From JAJFUI01 sp963754135 (lineage in GTDB: Bacteria > Planctomycetota > Planctomycetia > Pirellulales > Thermoguttaceae), in contig CAVWEY010000002.1 in NCBI GenBank assembly GCA_963754135.1, positions 1,054,001-1,118,000 on the forward strand: DNA of 64,000 nucleotides. The letters run 5' to 3'. The translations under genes and the position numbers were made by a program. This document shows positions 53,952-63,529 of this stretch, piece after piece; position 1 is the first letter of the stretch, and each line of letters opens with the position of its first letter. Below the pieces are notes generated by a model that saw nothing but the letters and a program-made list of their open reading frames with translations, searched no databases and had not been told where the DNA came from.

Positions 53952-54687
53952 ATGGGCGACTTGTCGGCAACGACCGCGGTTGTCTTGGCAGGCGGATTGG
54001 GAACGCGGCTGCGCGCGGCGGTCCGCGACCGTCCCAAGGGATTGGCTCAAATTGGCGGGCGTCCGTTCCTGGCATATCTGTTGGATCAATTGGACTCGGC
54101 CGGCGTCCGGAAAACAGTGTTCTGCACCGGGTATCTTGGAGAGGAGGTGAAAGAGACGTTCGGCGCGGAATACCGCGGTCTGCAACTGGCGTATTCGCAA
54201 GAGGGGTCGCCGTTGGGCACCGGCGGCGCCCTGCGGTTGGCGCTGCCCCTGCTCGCCTCCGATCCGGTGCTGGCGCTGAACGGCGACTCCTTCTGCCAAG
54301 CCGATCTGACGGCCGTCCGGGACTGGCACGCTGCCGCACGGCGCGGAGGCCACCTTGCTCCTTGCCCGTGCCGACGATACGCGGCGCGATGGGCGAGTCG
54401 CGGTGGGCGGCAACGGCGCTGTGACGTCGTTTCAGGAGAAGGGGGAGGCCGGCGGGCCCGGCTGGATCAATGCCGGCATCTACGTCCTCAGCCGCCGGTT
54501 CTTGCGGAGCATCGCGGCAACGGGCGCCGTGTCGCTGGAGCGGGAGGTCTTCCCGGCCTGGATCGGCCGCGGCTTGTCCGGTTGCCCGGGCGAGGGGCGT
54601 TTTCTCGACATCGGCACCCCGGAATCGTACGCCGCCGCCGAGGATTTCTTTGCGGATGAGCATTTGACGCGGGAGGAGTGTCCATGA
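53952..54687 (+). CDS. Sugar nucleotidyltransferase, HddC-like, frameshifted
   Basis: Predicted to activate a sugar-1-phosphate (D-glycero-D-manno-heptose 1-phosphate guanylyltransferase type). MGDLSATTAVVLAGGLGTRL contains the nucleotide loop; RDRPKGLAQIGGRPFLAYLL and LALNGDSFCQAD (metal-binding Asp) follow. One extra C near 54349 shifts the frame; the second frame reads TLLLARADDTRRDGRVAVGG, GWINAGIYVLSRRFL and GRFLDIGTPESYAAAEDFFA. Total about 245 residues. The stop overlaps the start of the kinase gene (ATGA), so the two are translationally coupled. Specificity (heptose versus another sugar) rests on the gene pairing. Confidence 0.83.
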
Positions 54688-55761
54688 TTATCAGCAGGAC
54701 GCCTTTCCGCATTTCGTTTTTCGGCGGCGGCACCGATTATCCGGCCTGGTATCGGGAGCACGGCGGGGCGGTCATTGCCACGACCATTGACAAGTACTGC
54801 TACTTGACCTGCCGGTATCTGCCGCCGTTTTTCGAGCATCGTTTCCGCATCGTTTACACCAAGAATGAGAACTGCCAGACGATCGACCAGATCAGCCATC
54901 CGGCCGTCCGGGAAACTCTGAAGTTCCTCGCCGTGAACCGCGGGGTCGAGATCCGATCATGACGGCGATCTTCCGGCCCGCAGCGGCATGGGGTCGAGTT
55001 CCGCCTTCACGGTCGGCCTGCTGCACGCCTTGCACGCCTTGCACGGCCGGATGGTGAGCAAGCACCAGTTGGCCATGGAGGCCATTCATATCGAGCAAGA
55101 GCGCCTGAAGGAGACCGTCGGCTCTCAGGACCAGGTGATGGCCGCCTATGGCGGCTTGAACTACGTGTCGTTCCTCCCCGGCGGCGAGGTCGCCGTCCGG
55201 CCGATCATCATGCCGGCCGAGCAGCTTGCCCGACTCAACGCCCACATGATGCTCGTCTATACCGGCATCAAGCGCACCGCGTCCGAGGTCGCCGACACTT
55301 ACGTTGCCAACATCAATGACCGGCGCCAGCAGTTGCGGGTTCTCCACGGCCTCACGGAAGAAGGGCTGGCGATCTTGTCGGGCAGCCAGGACCTGACGGC
55401 CTTCGGGCAGCTTTTGCACGAGGCGTGGCAGGTCAAACGGAATCTCAGCCGGAAAGTTTCCAACGACCGCGTCGACGCAATCTACAAGGATGCCCTGTCG
55501 GCCGGCGCCGTCGGCGGCAAGCTGCTGGGCGCCGGCGGAGGCGGCTTCATGACGCTGCTCGTTCCGCCCGAGCGGCAGCCGGGCGTGAAGCGGAAACTGG
55601 CCGGCCTGCTCCACGTCCCCTGCAAGTTCGAATTCTCCGGCAGTCAGATCATCCTTTTCGATCAGGAAAGGGACTATTCCGGCGAAGAGGAGGTCTCCGC
55701 CCGCCGGCACATCCTGCCGTTCCGCGAGCTCTGCGACGAGCCTACTTCCGCGGCGGGATGA
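54684..55761 (+). CDS. GHMP sugar kinase, HddA-like, frameshifted
   Basis: Predicted D-glycero-D-manno-heptose 7-phosphate kinase. MIISRTPFRISFFGGGTDYP is the family N-terminus. One extra T near 54957 breaks the frame; without it the text reads EIRHDGDLPARSGMGSSSAF, the GHMP phosphate-binding motif, then SQDQVMAAYGGLNYVSF, and the C-terminal GKLLGAGGGGFMTLLVPP. The ATG at 54684 lies 5 bases after ggaggag and overlaps the HddC-like stop. Total about 358 residues, normal. With its neighbours it would form a GDP-heptose supply route to a glycosyltransferase. Confidence 0.85.
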
Positions 55762-55786
55762 CGCGGCAAGAAAGGCGATTGACACC

Positions 55787-56526
55787 ATGTCCGCACCCGC
55801 CAAAACCCTGATTACCATCGCTACCTATAACGAGATCGAGAATCTGCCGTTGCTCGTCGAGGAGATTCAGCGATGCGCGCCGGAGGCGGATATCCTGGTC
55901 ATCGACGACAATTCACCCGACGGCACGGGCCAGTGGTGCGACCGGAAAGCGGCCGCCGATCCCCGCGTCCGGTGTCTTCACCGCCCGGGAAAGCTGGGCG
56001 TGGGCACCGCGATCGTGGCCGGCATGAAGTACGCCATCGGCCGCGGCTACCGGTACGTGTTGAACCTGGACGCCGACTTCAGTCATCCGCCCAAATACCT
56101 TCCCGCCTTGTTGGCCGGCATGGAGCCCGCGGACGGCCCGCCGGTGGACGTGATGATCGGGTCGCGGTACATTCCGGGCGGGGGGGTGGAGGGTTGGCCG
56201 CTGAAACGGCGCCTGATGAGCCGCAGCGTGAACTTGTACGCCCGCTGCCTGCTCGGCTTGAAGCCCAAGGATTGCAGCGGCGGATACCGCTGCTACCGCA
56301 CGGAGGCGCTGGCCAGGCTCGATCTGGACGCCTTGCACAGCCACGGCTACTCGTTTCAGGAGGAGATCCTCTGGCGGCTTGCGCGGCGGGATCGCGCTTC
56401 GAGGAAACGCCCATCGTCTTTGTCGACCGCACGCGCGGCACGTCGAAGATCAGCGCCAACGAAGCCTTCGGCGCCATGTGGGTGATTCTGATCCTTGGTC
56501 TCAAGGGCAGGTTCCGCGGACACTAA
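55787..56526 (+). CDS. Dolichol-phosphate-mannose-synthase-like GT2 glycosyltransferase, frameshifted
   Basis: Polyprenol-phosphate sugar transferase of family GT2. TLITIATYNEIENLPLLVEE, DILVIDDNSPDGTGQWC (nucleotide-sugar binding), YVLNLDADFSHPPKYLP (the DAD metal motif), MIGSRYIPGG and LNPKDCSGGYRCYRTEAL-type motifs are all present. The frame changes near 56390; the continuation reads GSRFEETPIVFVDRTRGTSK then ISANEAFGAMWVILILG, the family's C-terminus. No membrane helices, so it is the DPM1-like soluble form. A gaaagg Shine-Dalgarno precedes the ATG. It follows hddA by 25 bases and ends tail-to-tail with the TIR gene. Confidence 0.88.
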
Positions 56527-59500
56527 CGTTTTTCAACCGGGCGGGTTCTCTCCGGCGCGGCCGGTTTTGGTTGCCGCGGCGGCTCGGCGGGGACCTCTTC
56601 CAGGCGGACCTTCAGCGGGCCGGGGGCCACCCGCAGCGTGATTTCCTTGCCGTCGCGCAGGAGGACGACTTCCCGCGGCCCCGTTCCCTTTTCGGTGCAG
56701 GCCAGGACGAACGCCCGACGGCTGGTGATGGGGTGGCCCGCGTAGCGCACGATGACATCGCCCTCTCGCACGCCCTTCGCCGCGGCCTCGCCGCCGGGAA
56801 GAACCTCCGTCACCGTCACTCGCTGGGGCGGTCCCGATCCTTCCGCCGGCATCTTGAGGGCGGCCACCCTGAGGGCTTGAGCATAATCGAGCGGCTTGCC
56901 TTCGCAATCGAAGTATTTGTCTCCGAGAAACCGTCCGTCCGGGTCGTAGATTGTCACGGCGCGATGATAGCCCAGTTTGGGGGCGATAATGGGTTCCCCC
57001 CTCATGCCGAAGTAGGACATACTTGCTTGCCTTCCCCGGTCGTCGTAGGTGGCCCTCCACCCGGCAATTCCATTGATATTTAGGCAGGGCTTGCCGTCGG
57101 CGCCGAAATAGGACACGCTGGTCTGGTTTCCGCGTTCGTCGAAAGCGGCCTTCGTTCCGGCGAATCCGTTTTTCAACAGGCACGGCTTGCCGTCGGTCCC
57201 GAAGTAGGACCAGCTTATCCGGTTTCCCCGTTGGTCATAGGCGATCTTCGATTCGGCAAATCCGTCTTTGTTCAGGCAGGGCTGGCCGTTGGCGCCGAAG
57301 GTGGACTGAGTTATGAGGTTTCCCCGCTCGTCGAAAGTGGACTTGAATCCGGCAAACCCGTCTTGCAGCAGGCAAAGCTTGCCGTCGGTGCCGAAGCAGG
57401 ACTCGCTTGTCCTGTTTCCCCGCTCATCGTAGGTCCACGTCGCCCTGGCATTTCCGTCCTTGCACAGGCAAGGCTTGCCGCCCAAGCCGAAGTAGGACTG
57501 GCTGGTGATGTTTCTCCGCTCGTCGTAGGTCCACCTCATTTCAGCATACTGGTTCCTGTAGAGGCAGGGTTTGCCGTCGGTGCCGAAGTAGGAGACGCTT
57601 GTCCGGTTTCCCCGGTCGTCGAAGGTGGACTTGAATCGGGCATAGCCGTCGTCGTTCGTGCAGGGCTTGCCGTCGGCGCCGAAGCAGGACTGACTTATCA
57701 GGTTTCCCCGCTCGTCGAATGCGGCCTTCCATCCGGCATACCCGTCCCTGCGCAGGCAGGGCTTGCCATTAGTGCCGAAGTACGACTGGCTTGTCTGGTT
57801 TCCCCGCTCGTCGTAGGCGGCCTGCCATTGGGCAATGGCGTTTTCGCCGAGGCAGGGTCTGCTGCCGGCGCCGAAGTAGGACTGGCTTGTGATGTTTCCC
57901 CGTTCGTCGTAGGTCCACCTCACTTCGGCATACCCGTTCTTGTGCCGGCAGGATTTGCCGTCGGTCCCGAAATAGGACTCGGAGGTGCGGTTTCCCCGCT
58001 CGTCGTAGGTCATCGCTGCGGCGGCGAACCCGCTCCGGCAGAGGCAAGGCCGTCCGTCGGCGCCGAAATAGGACCAATTGGTCTGGTTTCCCCGCTCGTC
58101 GAACCCCGCCTTCCAACCGGCAAACCCGTCCTTCAACAGGCAGGGCTTGCCGCCCAAGCCGAAGTAGGATTCGCCGGTCATGTTTCCCCGCTCGTCGTAG
58201 GTCCGCCTCATCTCGGCATCCCCATCCTTGTTCAGGCAGGGCTTGCCGTCGGCGCCGAAATAGGACGCGAGTGTCTCGTTTCCCGACTCGTCATAGGCGG
58301 CCTTCCATCCGGCATACCCGTCCTTGATCAGGCAGGGCTTGCCGTCGGTTCCGAAAAAGGACACGCCTATCTTGTTTCCCCGCTCGTCGAAAACGCGCCT
58401 CACTTCGGCGTTTCCTTCCTTAATTACGCACGGCTTGCCGTCGCTGCCGAAGTAGGAGGCACTTATCTCGTTTCCCCGGTCGTCGAAGGTGGCCGTCCAT
58501 CCCGCGTAGCCGTCCTTGCTCAGGCAGGGCTGGCCGTCGGCGCCAAAGTAGGAGACGCCGGTCTCGTTTCCCCGCTCATCGAAAGTGGCCTTCCACCCGC
58601 CATAGCCGTCCTTGCTCAAGCAGGGCTTGCCGTCGGCACCGAAGTAGGAGACGCTGGTCCGGTTTCCCCGCTCGTCATAGGTGACCTTCCTTCCGGCATT
58701 CCCGTCCTTCAAGAGGCACAGCTTGCCGTCGGTGCCGAAGTAGGACACCTTGGTCTCGTTTCCGCGGGCGTCGAAAGTAGACTCCCAGCCGGCGTAGCCG
58801 TCCTTGTTCAGACAAGGCTTGCCGTCGGCGCCGAACAGGGATTCGGCGGTCTTGTTTCCCCGCTCGTCGTACCGGGCTTTCCAGCCGGCAATCCCGTCCT
58901 TGAGCAGGCAGGGCATGCCGTCGGCGCCGAAGCAGAAGGCGCTGGTCTGGTTTCCCTGGCCGTCGAACGTGTTCTTCCACTGGGCAACTCCATCCGTGGC
59001 CAGGCAGGGCTTGCCGTCGGTGCCGAACAAGGACAGGCTGGTCTGGTTTCCCCGTTGGTCGTAGGTGTTTTTCCACTGGGCAACCCCGTCCGTGAGCAGG
59101 CAGGGCTTGCCGTCGGTCCCGAAGAAAGACCAGCTTATCCGGTTTCCCCGCTCGTCGAACTGGGCCTTCCAGGCGGCAAACCCGTCCTTGTGGAGGCATG
59201 GTCTGCCGTCCGTGCCGAAATAGGACACGTCCGTCTGGTTTCCCCGTCCGTCGTAGGCGGCCTTCCAGCCGGCGCTTCCCTTCTTGTGCAGGCAGGGCTT
59301 GCCGTCGGTCCCGAAAAACGCCGCTTCGACCAGATTTCCATCCCCGTCGTATTTCAGCTTCTCGACGGCATAGCCGTCCGCGTTGAGAACCGGTGTCCCC
59401 TTGCCGCCGATCCAGGTAATCTGGATTCGATTTCCTCGGTCATCGTACTGGTCCCGCAGGCCGGCGATTCCCCGCTTGGTCGGGCATGGCCGGCCGCCGA

Positions 59501-60727
59501 CGTCCAGATAACGCACGGATTCCACCCTGCTCACCGCGGTGTACGTGAACTCGTGGACGTAAATCCCGCTGGCATCGCAGGTCGGGTAACCGCTCTGGTT
59601 CAAGTAGGTCCGCCGGACGACGCGGCCCAGGTCGTCGTACTTCAACTCCCAGGCCGCGATTTCCGAGCGCACGCTCCGATCGGTCGTGCCGGGACCGCTG
59701 CTCCGCGCCCCCATGTCGGCGGGCAAGAACTGGGCCTGCATCTGCAACCGCCCCTTGCTCCCCCCCTTGAATTCGACGATCGACAAGTCCGGGGCATAAA
59801 CCGACTCTCGGAACTCCTTGCCGGTCGGAGTGCGCTCGACCGTATACTCCAACTCGCCGTTGTCGCGGTAATGGAACGACCGGTCGGCCGGACAGTCGAC
59901 GGCGCCGCTGTCCGTCGGCTGGCCGCTGCCGTTGACGCTCGTCAGGCGGTCGACGCGATAGCGGGAGGACTCGAATTTCCAGGAAAGGTGCCGGCGTCGG
60001 GCCTGTGCGTCGGTCAATGCTCCAATGCCCTGCGGCACGCCCCGGCATTCGACGTAATCGGCATAGTAGGCGGTCTTCGTGCGGTGGTAGTCCCAATAGG
60101 CGAAACCGCCCGTGGCGGCGGCCAGGAACAATGCAATCGCCATCAGCCCTCGCACCAGCCGCTGCCGCCGCTGGCGGCGGCGGTGCCGGTCCCAGAGTTG
60201 ATCGAACTTCAACCCCAGCAGCTTGGCGATGACCTTGACAAAGGCCTTTTCCTTGCCGAGTTCCGGCACGCTGACGCCGAGCATCCCCCGCTCCGCGCCG
60301 CGGAGGATGGCGGGAAAGCACTCCTCGTCCGGGTCCGAGGCGTTGGGCGTGCCCGCCACCACGAAGGGAATGATCCGGTCCGCCCGGCCCATGTCGATGA
60401 AGTGCTGCACCTCCCGGTTCACCCACTCCGATTTCGCGGCCGAGGGGGAACAGAGCACGATCAGGAAACGGGAATCCTGCAACTCCTGACGGAGGTTTTG
60501 CAGCAGCGGTCCGGTGCTGATGTCGGTCTGGTCGCGGAAGACGGGCCGGATGTGCTTCGGAAGGTGCGGCGCCTGCTTGCGGATGATGGCGGGAAGGCGA
60601 TACGTCTCGATCTGCTGCTGAAGCCACCTGGCCCACGCATATCCTCGTGCTTGTAGCTGATGAACGCAAAATACTCGTATCGCTTGTCGTCGGATGAGTC
60701 CCGCGAGGCGCCCGTTGTGGAATCCAT
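56523..60727 (-). CDS. TIR-TM-(32-residue repeat)n-PDZ protein, one frameshift in the TIR domain
   Basis: Giant single-pass membrane protein of about 1400 residues. The ATG at 60727 gives MDSTTGASRDSSDDKRYEYF then AFISYKHEDM, the first TIR strand. One missing base near 60635 shifts the frame, after which the TIR domain continues (ARWLQQQIETYRLPAI, RPVFRDQTDI, FLIVLCSPSAAKSEWVNREV, IIPFVVAGTPN). The TIR-type catalytic Glu is expected in WVNRE. A basic stretch (HRRRQRRQRLVRG) precedes a membrane helix (MAIALFLAAATGGFAYW), so TIR should be cytoplasmic and the rest external. Next come about 26 tandem 32-residue units, consensus YDERGNxTSxSYFGxDGKPC then LxKDGxAGWKAT, then a PDZ domain (VTVTEVLPGGEAAAKGVREG) and a Pro-rich tail. 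A secreted BamE-like gene lies 16 bases upstream. Confidence 0.88.
57050..59455. repeat. Tandem 96-bp coding repeats (about 25 units)
   Basis: The motif ggcagggcttgccgtcggcg recurs every 96 bases, for example near 57084, 57276 and 57660, on the plus strand. Each unit encodes 32 residues on the minus strand. Units differ at many positions, so the array is old or diversified; neighbouring units are not identical. The Cys in KPCL is kept in nearly all copies. Confidence 0.92.
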
Positions 60728-60743
60728 GCCGCACCTATTTCCA

Positions 60744-61229
60744 CTACTTCAAGCTGACCTCCACCCTCCACACCTTGCCGTCCTTGTCGAAGTTCGTATA
60801 GAACTTGGCATCGAGGTCTTTCAAATCATAACCATAGGCAGTGACAACGCCATTCTTGTCCTTGAAGGTCGTTGGCGCGGTGCCCAGGACTTTCACAACG
60901 TCTTCGCGGCTGTCGCCGATCTTGATTCCGCGGATCGGCCCTTTCCACTCCGTCGCGAAGAAGCAAGTCCGGATCACCTTGTCGCGGACTCGGAAAGAGT
61001 AGGTTCCGTACTCGCATAACACGTCGTCCTCGGCGGGCGTATCTCCGCGAATGGTGTAGACGTCTGCCGGCGTGCCGCACTTGGCAAACATCTTGAACAA
61101 GCGGCCGCCGCAAAGGTTGATGATCGTTGCGTCGGTAACTGCATCCTTGGCCGGGGCGGCGCCGTTTTGGGCTTCGGCGCCCGCGGCAACCAGAACCATT
61201 AGCGTGCCAAATGCCATGATCATGCGCAT
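60744..61229 (-). CDS. Secreted BamE/SmpA-like small protein
   Basis: A 161-residue protein. MRMIMAFGTLMVLVAAGAEA then QNGAAPAK is a signal peptide. The mature part has two similar halves: INLCGGRLFKMFAKCGTPAD then VYTIRGD, and IRGIKIGDSREDVVKVLGTA then YGYDLKDLDAKFYTNFDKDG KVWRVEVSLK. The G-x-x-x-GDSREDVVKVLG pattern is typical of the SmpA/OmlA/BamE fold. An aaggaga Shine-Dalgarno lies 8 bases before the ATG at 61229; the frame extends upstream without homology. Its stop is 16 bases before the TIR protein start, implying one operon. Cys residues (four in the mature part) suggest disulfides. Confidence 0.8.
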   Translation of the reverse strand: MRMIMAFGTLMVLVAAGAEAQNGAAPAKDAVTDATIINLCGGRLFKMFAKCGTPADVYTIRGDTPAEDDVLCEYGTYSFRVRDKVIRTCFFATEWKGPIRGIKIGDSREDVVKVLGTAPTTFKDKNGVVTAYGYDLKDLDAKFYTNFDKDGKVWRVEVSLK

Positions 61230-61523
61230 GTCGGATCTCCTTGCTTCGAGTGTCAACCGTTTGAGGAGTACCGCCGTCCTTTTTCGGGCGACGCCAGCGT
61301 GATTGTAGGCTCCGCCTTGCGACAATGGAAGGGTCTGGCCCCCACAGGTGGTAGATGGCGGCGTCGCCGCGACATTGACGACTATTCGGGCCGGAGCGGT
61401 TCCGGCCGGGGACCTTTGGCCGCCGGGCCGACAGCCTGTGTCGGCGGACGGCGTTCTTGTTGACTTTCGTTCGGTTGGGCACCGATAATTTCAGTGAGCC
61501 TCCCCTACTTTTGAGGATCGATC
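61230..61523. other. Divergent intergenic region
   Basis: About 290 bases between the divergent BamE-like and TPR genes. It should contain both promoters. No strong consensus boxes, riboswitch or repeat was recognised. Confidence 0.4.
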
Positions 61524-63504
61524 ATGTTCCGAACGAACCTTCGCCTTGTTTTGTGGGGCGCCCTGTGCTGCTGGGCTGCCGCGGCCTCGGCCGCGGATCC
61601 CTGGCAGAACGCCCGGATTATGCCCAAGTCCGATCAAGTGCTGTTGCGGTGCGGCCGGGAAATCACCGGCGACGCCTACCAGATCGCGTGGCCGGCCGCC
61701 GTCGAGCGCATCGAAGGACAATGGCTGCGGGTCACCGATCAGGGCGGATACTGCGTCCCGCCGGTCTCCGGCTGGGTCCGCAAGGATGAGGTGCTGAAAC
61801 TCAACCAGGCGAATAGCCACTATACGGACCTCTTGCAGACCGCGGACTCGCCCTGGATACATTGGCTGGTGGGGATTTGCCTGGAAGAGCAGAAGGAATC
61901 GGCCACCGCCCAGGAAGAATTCCTGAAGGCCCTGGGCGCGGTTCCGGGCGACAACGATGCCGTGTGGATGGCGGTGCAAGCCAATCCGAACCTGTTGGAC
62001 GCCGCGGTGCGCCTGGAGCGGCTGAAGGTGGCTGAGACCAAGTCATCGGGCGAAGCCGTGGCGGCGGCAAAGCGGATCGAGAGCCTTGCGGAAGCCGCTC
62101 AGGCCAACGGCATTCGCCGGCCGCAGGCCATCTTCGAGCAGGCCGAGGCGCTGCAAAAGGCCTTTCGCCTCAAACTGACCGAAGAACGAAAGAAAATCCG
62201 CGGCATCGACCAACAGATTGGCAGGGCCAATTTGGAAACCGACGGCGGCAGCGCCGAAGACCGGGACCTCTTCAAATTGGCCGACGGCGTCTACCAACTC
62301 ACCGCGACGGCCGATCCCGACTACGCGCGGACGGGGCCGCACCGCTGGAAAGGGAGCATGGGCCGGGCCGAACTTTACCTGACCCGCATCGCCTTTCTCA
62401 ATGATGAAGCGTGGTCGCTGATCGGCGGCGACGCGGCGCCGGTCGCAGCGGCGGACGCCGTTTCCACAAGCCGCCTCGGCGCAACCATGATGCCCATCGA
62501 TCTGAAGAAACTGGAGGCCTTCTGCAAGCGATGCCGGGCGCCCGGGCAGAGCCCCGCAACGGCAAGCCGGGCCCGTGCCGTGGGCGTTTGCCTGGCGATG
62601 GAAATCCAATTGTTGCGGACGGCGCTGAAGTGTTTCGACGAGACCGTCCGGCTGAGTCCGGACCTGGTCGAAGCCTATCGGGACCGGGGCTCCGCCTATC
62701 TTGCGCTCGCCCGCTGCGAAGCCACGTTGGCGGCCGTGGAAGAGGCCGATCCGGACGTGCAGAGGCAGCTTGCCGGCCTCGATCCGGAAGGGTCGCTTGC
62801 GCCGCAGAAGCTGGATCGCGCTGGTGGACGGGCGAAAACGCTTCGACGACGCGCTCGACACGTTGGTCGCCGCCAAGGCGAGCGAAGCCCTGATCGCCGC
62901 GGAAAAACTGGAAATTGCCGCCGCCGCGGATCAGTTGGCAAAGAATTGCGTTACCACGGCGGCTAAGCACGGCGGCCCCGAAGGCAAGGAAAAAAGGGAA
63001 GCTGAAGCGGCGGCGCAGGCGAAGTCAAATCTGCTGACAGCCTGGGAGAAGATCGTCCAACTCCGGGCCGACGCCGCCAAGTTGGCCGGTCAGTTGAGCC
63101 AGGAGGAGGAAAAGGCCAAGGAGAATCTACTGAGCGCCAGCCTGACGCTGGACGAGTCCGATACGATGCTCCAAAAGAGCGAGTACTTGCAGCAGGCCAA
63201 GCGGTCGGCGCGGACCGCCTGCGAAAAAGGCAACTTCGCCAGCGCCGAAAGCTTGAAGATTCTGGCCGAAATCTATGCCAGCCAGTGCAACTTCGACCGG
63301 GCCGAGTTCTATCAGAAACTGGCCGTCATCTTCGGCTCCGAGGACGAGCGGCCCCAACTGTTGCAGACCGTACACACCTACCGCGCCATGGACGACCTGA
63401 TTACCGAGAAGGCCAAGGCGAAGACGCCGCCTTCCCCGGCGGGACACGGCAAAGGCTCACAACCGTCGAGTGGAGGACCGTCCGGCGACGATTCGTCCGA
63501 CTAG
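61524..63504 (+). CDS. Secreted SH3-like/TPR protein, frameshifted
   Basis: Exported protein of about 660 residues. Signal peptide MFRTNLRLVLWGALCCWAAA then ASAADPW. Residues 30-90 resemble an SH3-like domain (VLLRCGREITGDAYQIAWPA, SGWVRKDEV). TPR-type helices follow (HYTDLLQTADSPWIHWLVGI, LEEQKESATAQEEFLKALGA; FDETVRLSPDLVEAYRDRGS). One extra base near 62820 shifts the frame; the second frame reads DGRKRFDDALDTLVAAKASE and a long coiled coil, then ARTACEKGNFASAESLKILA to the Ser/Gly-rich end. A ttgaggat Shine-Dalgarno precedes the ATG. Divergent from the TIR operon; whether they work together is unknown. Confidence 0.8.
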
Positions 63505-63529
63505 AACGGACCCGGCCGCCGGACAACCG

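Noticed and set aside
57050..59455. CRISPR array because of the regular 96-base period
   Set aside because: There are no constant repeats with variable spacers. The whole unit is coding and varies throughout, and no cas genes are present.
57231..60656. A continuous plus-strand frame of about 1140 codons opposite the TIR-repeat gene
   Set aside because: It is the mirror of a GC-rich, 96-base-periodic coding repeat. Its text is a low-complexity repetition without domain character, whereas the minus strand encodes TIR and PDZ domains.
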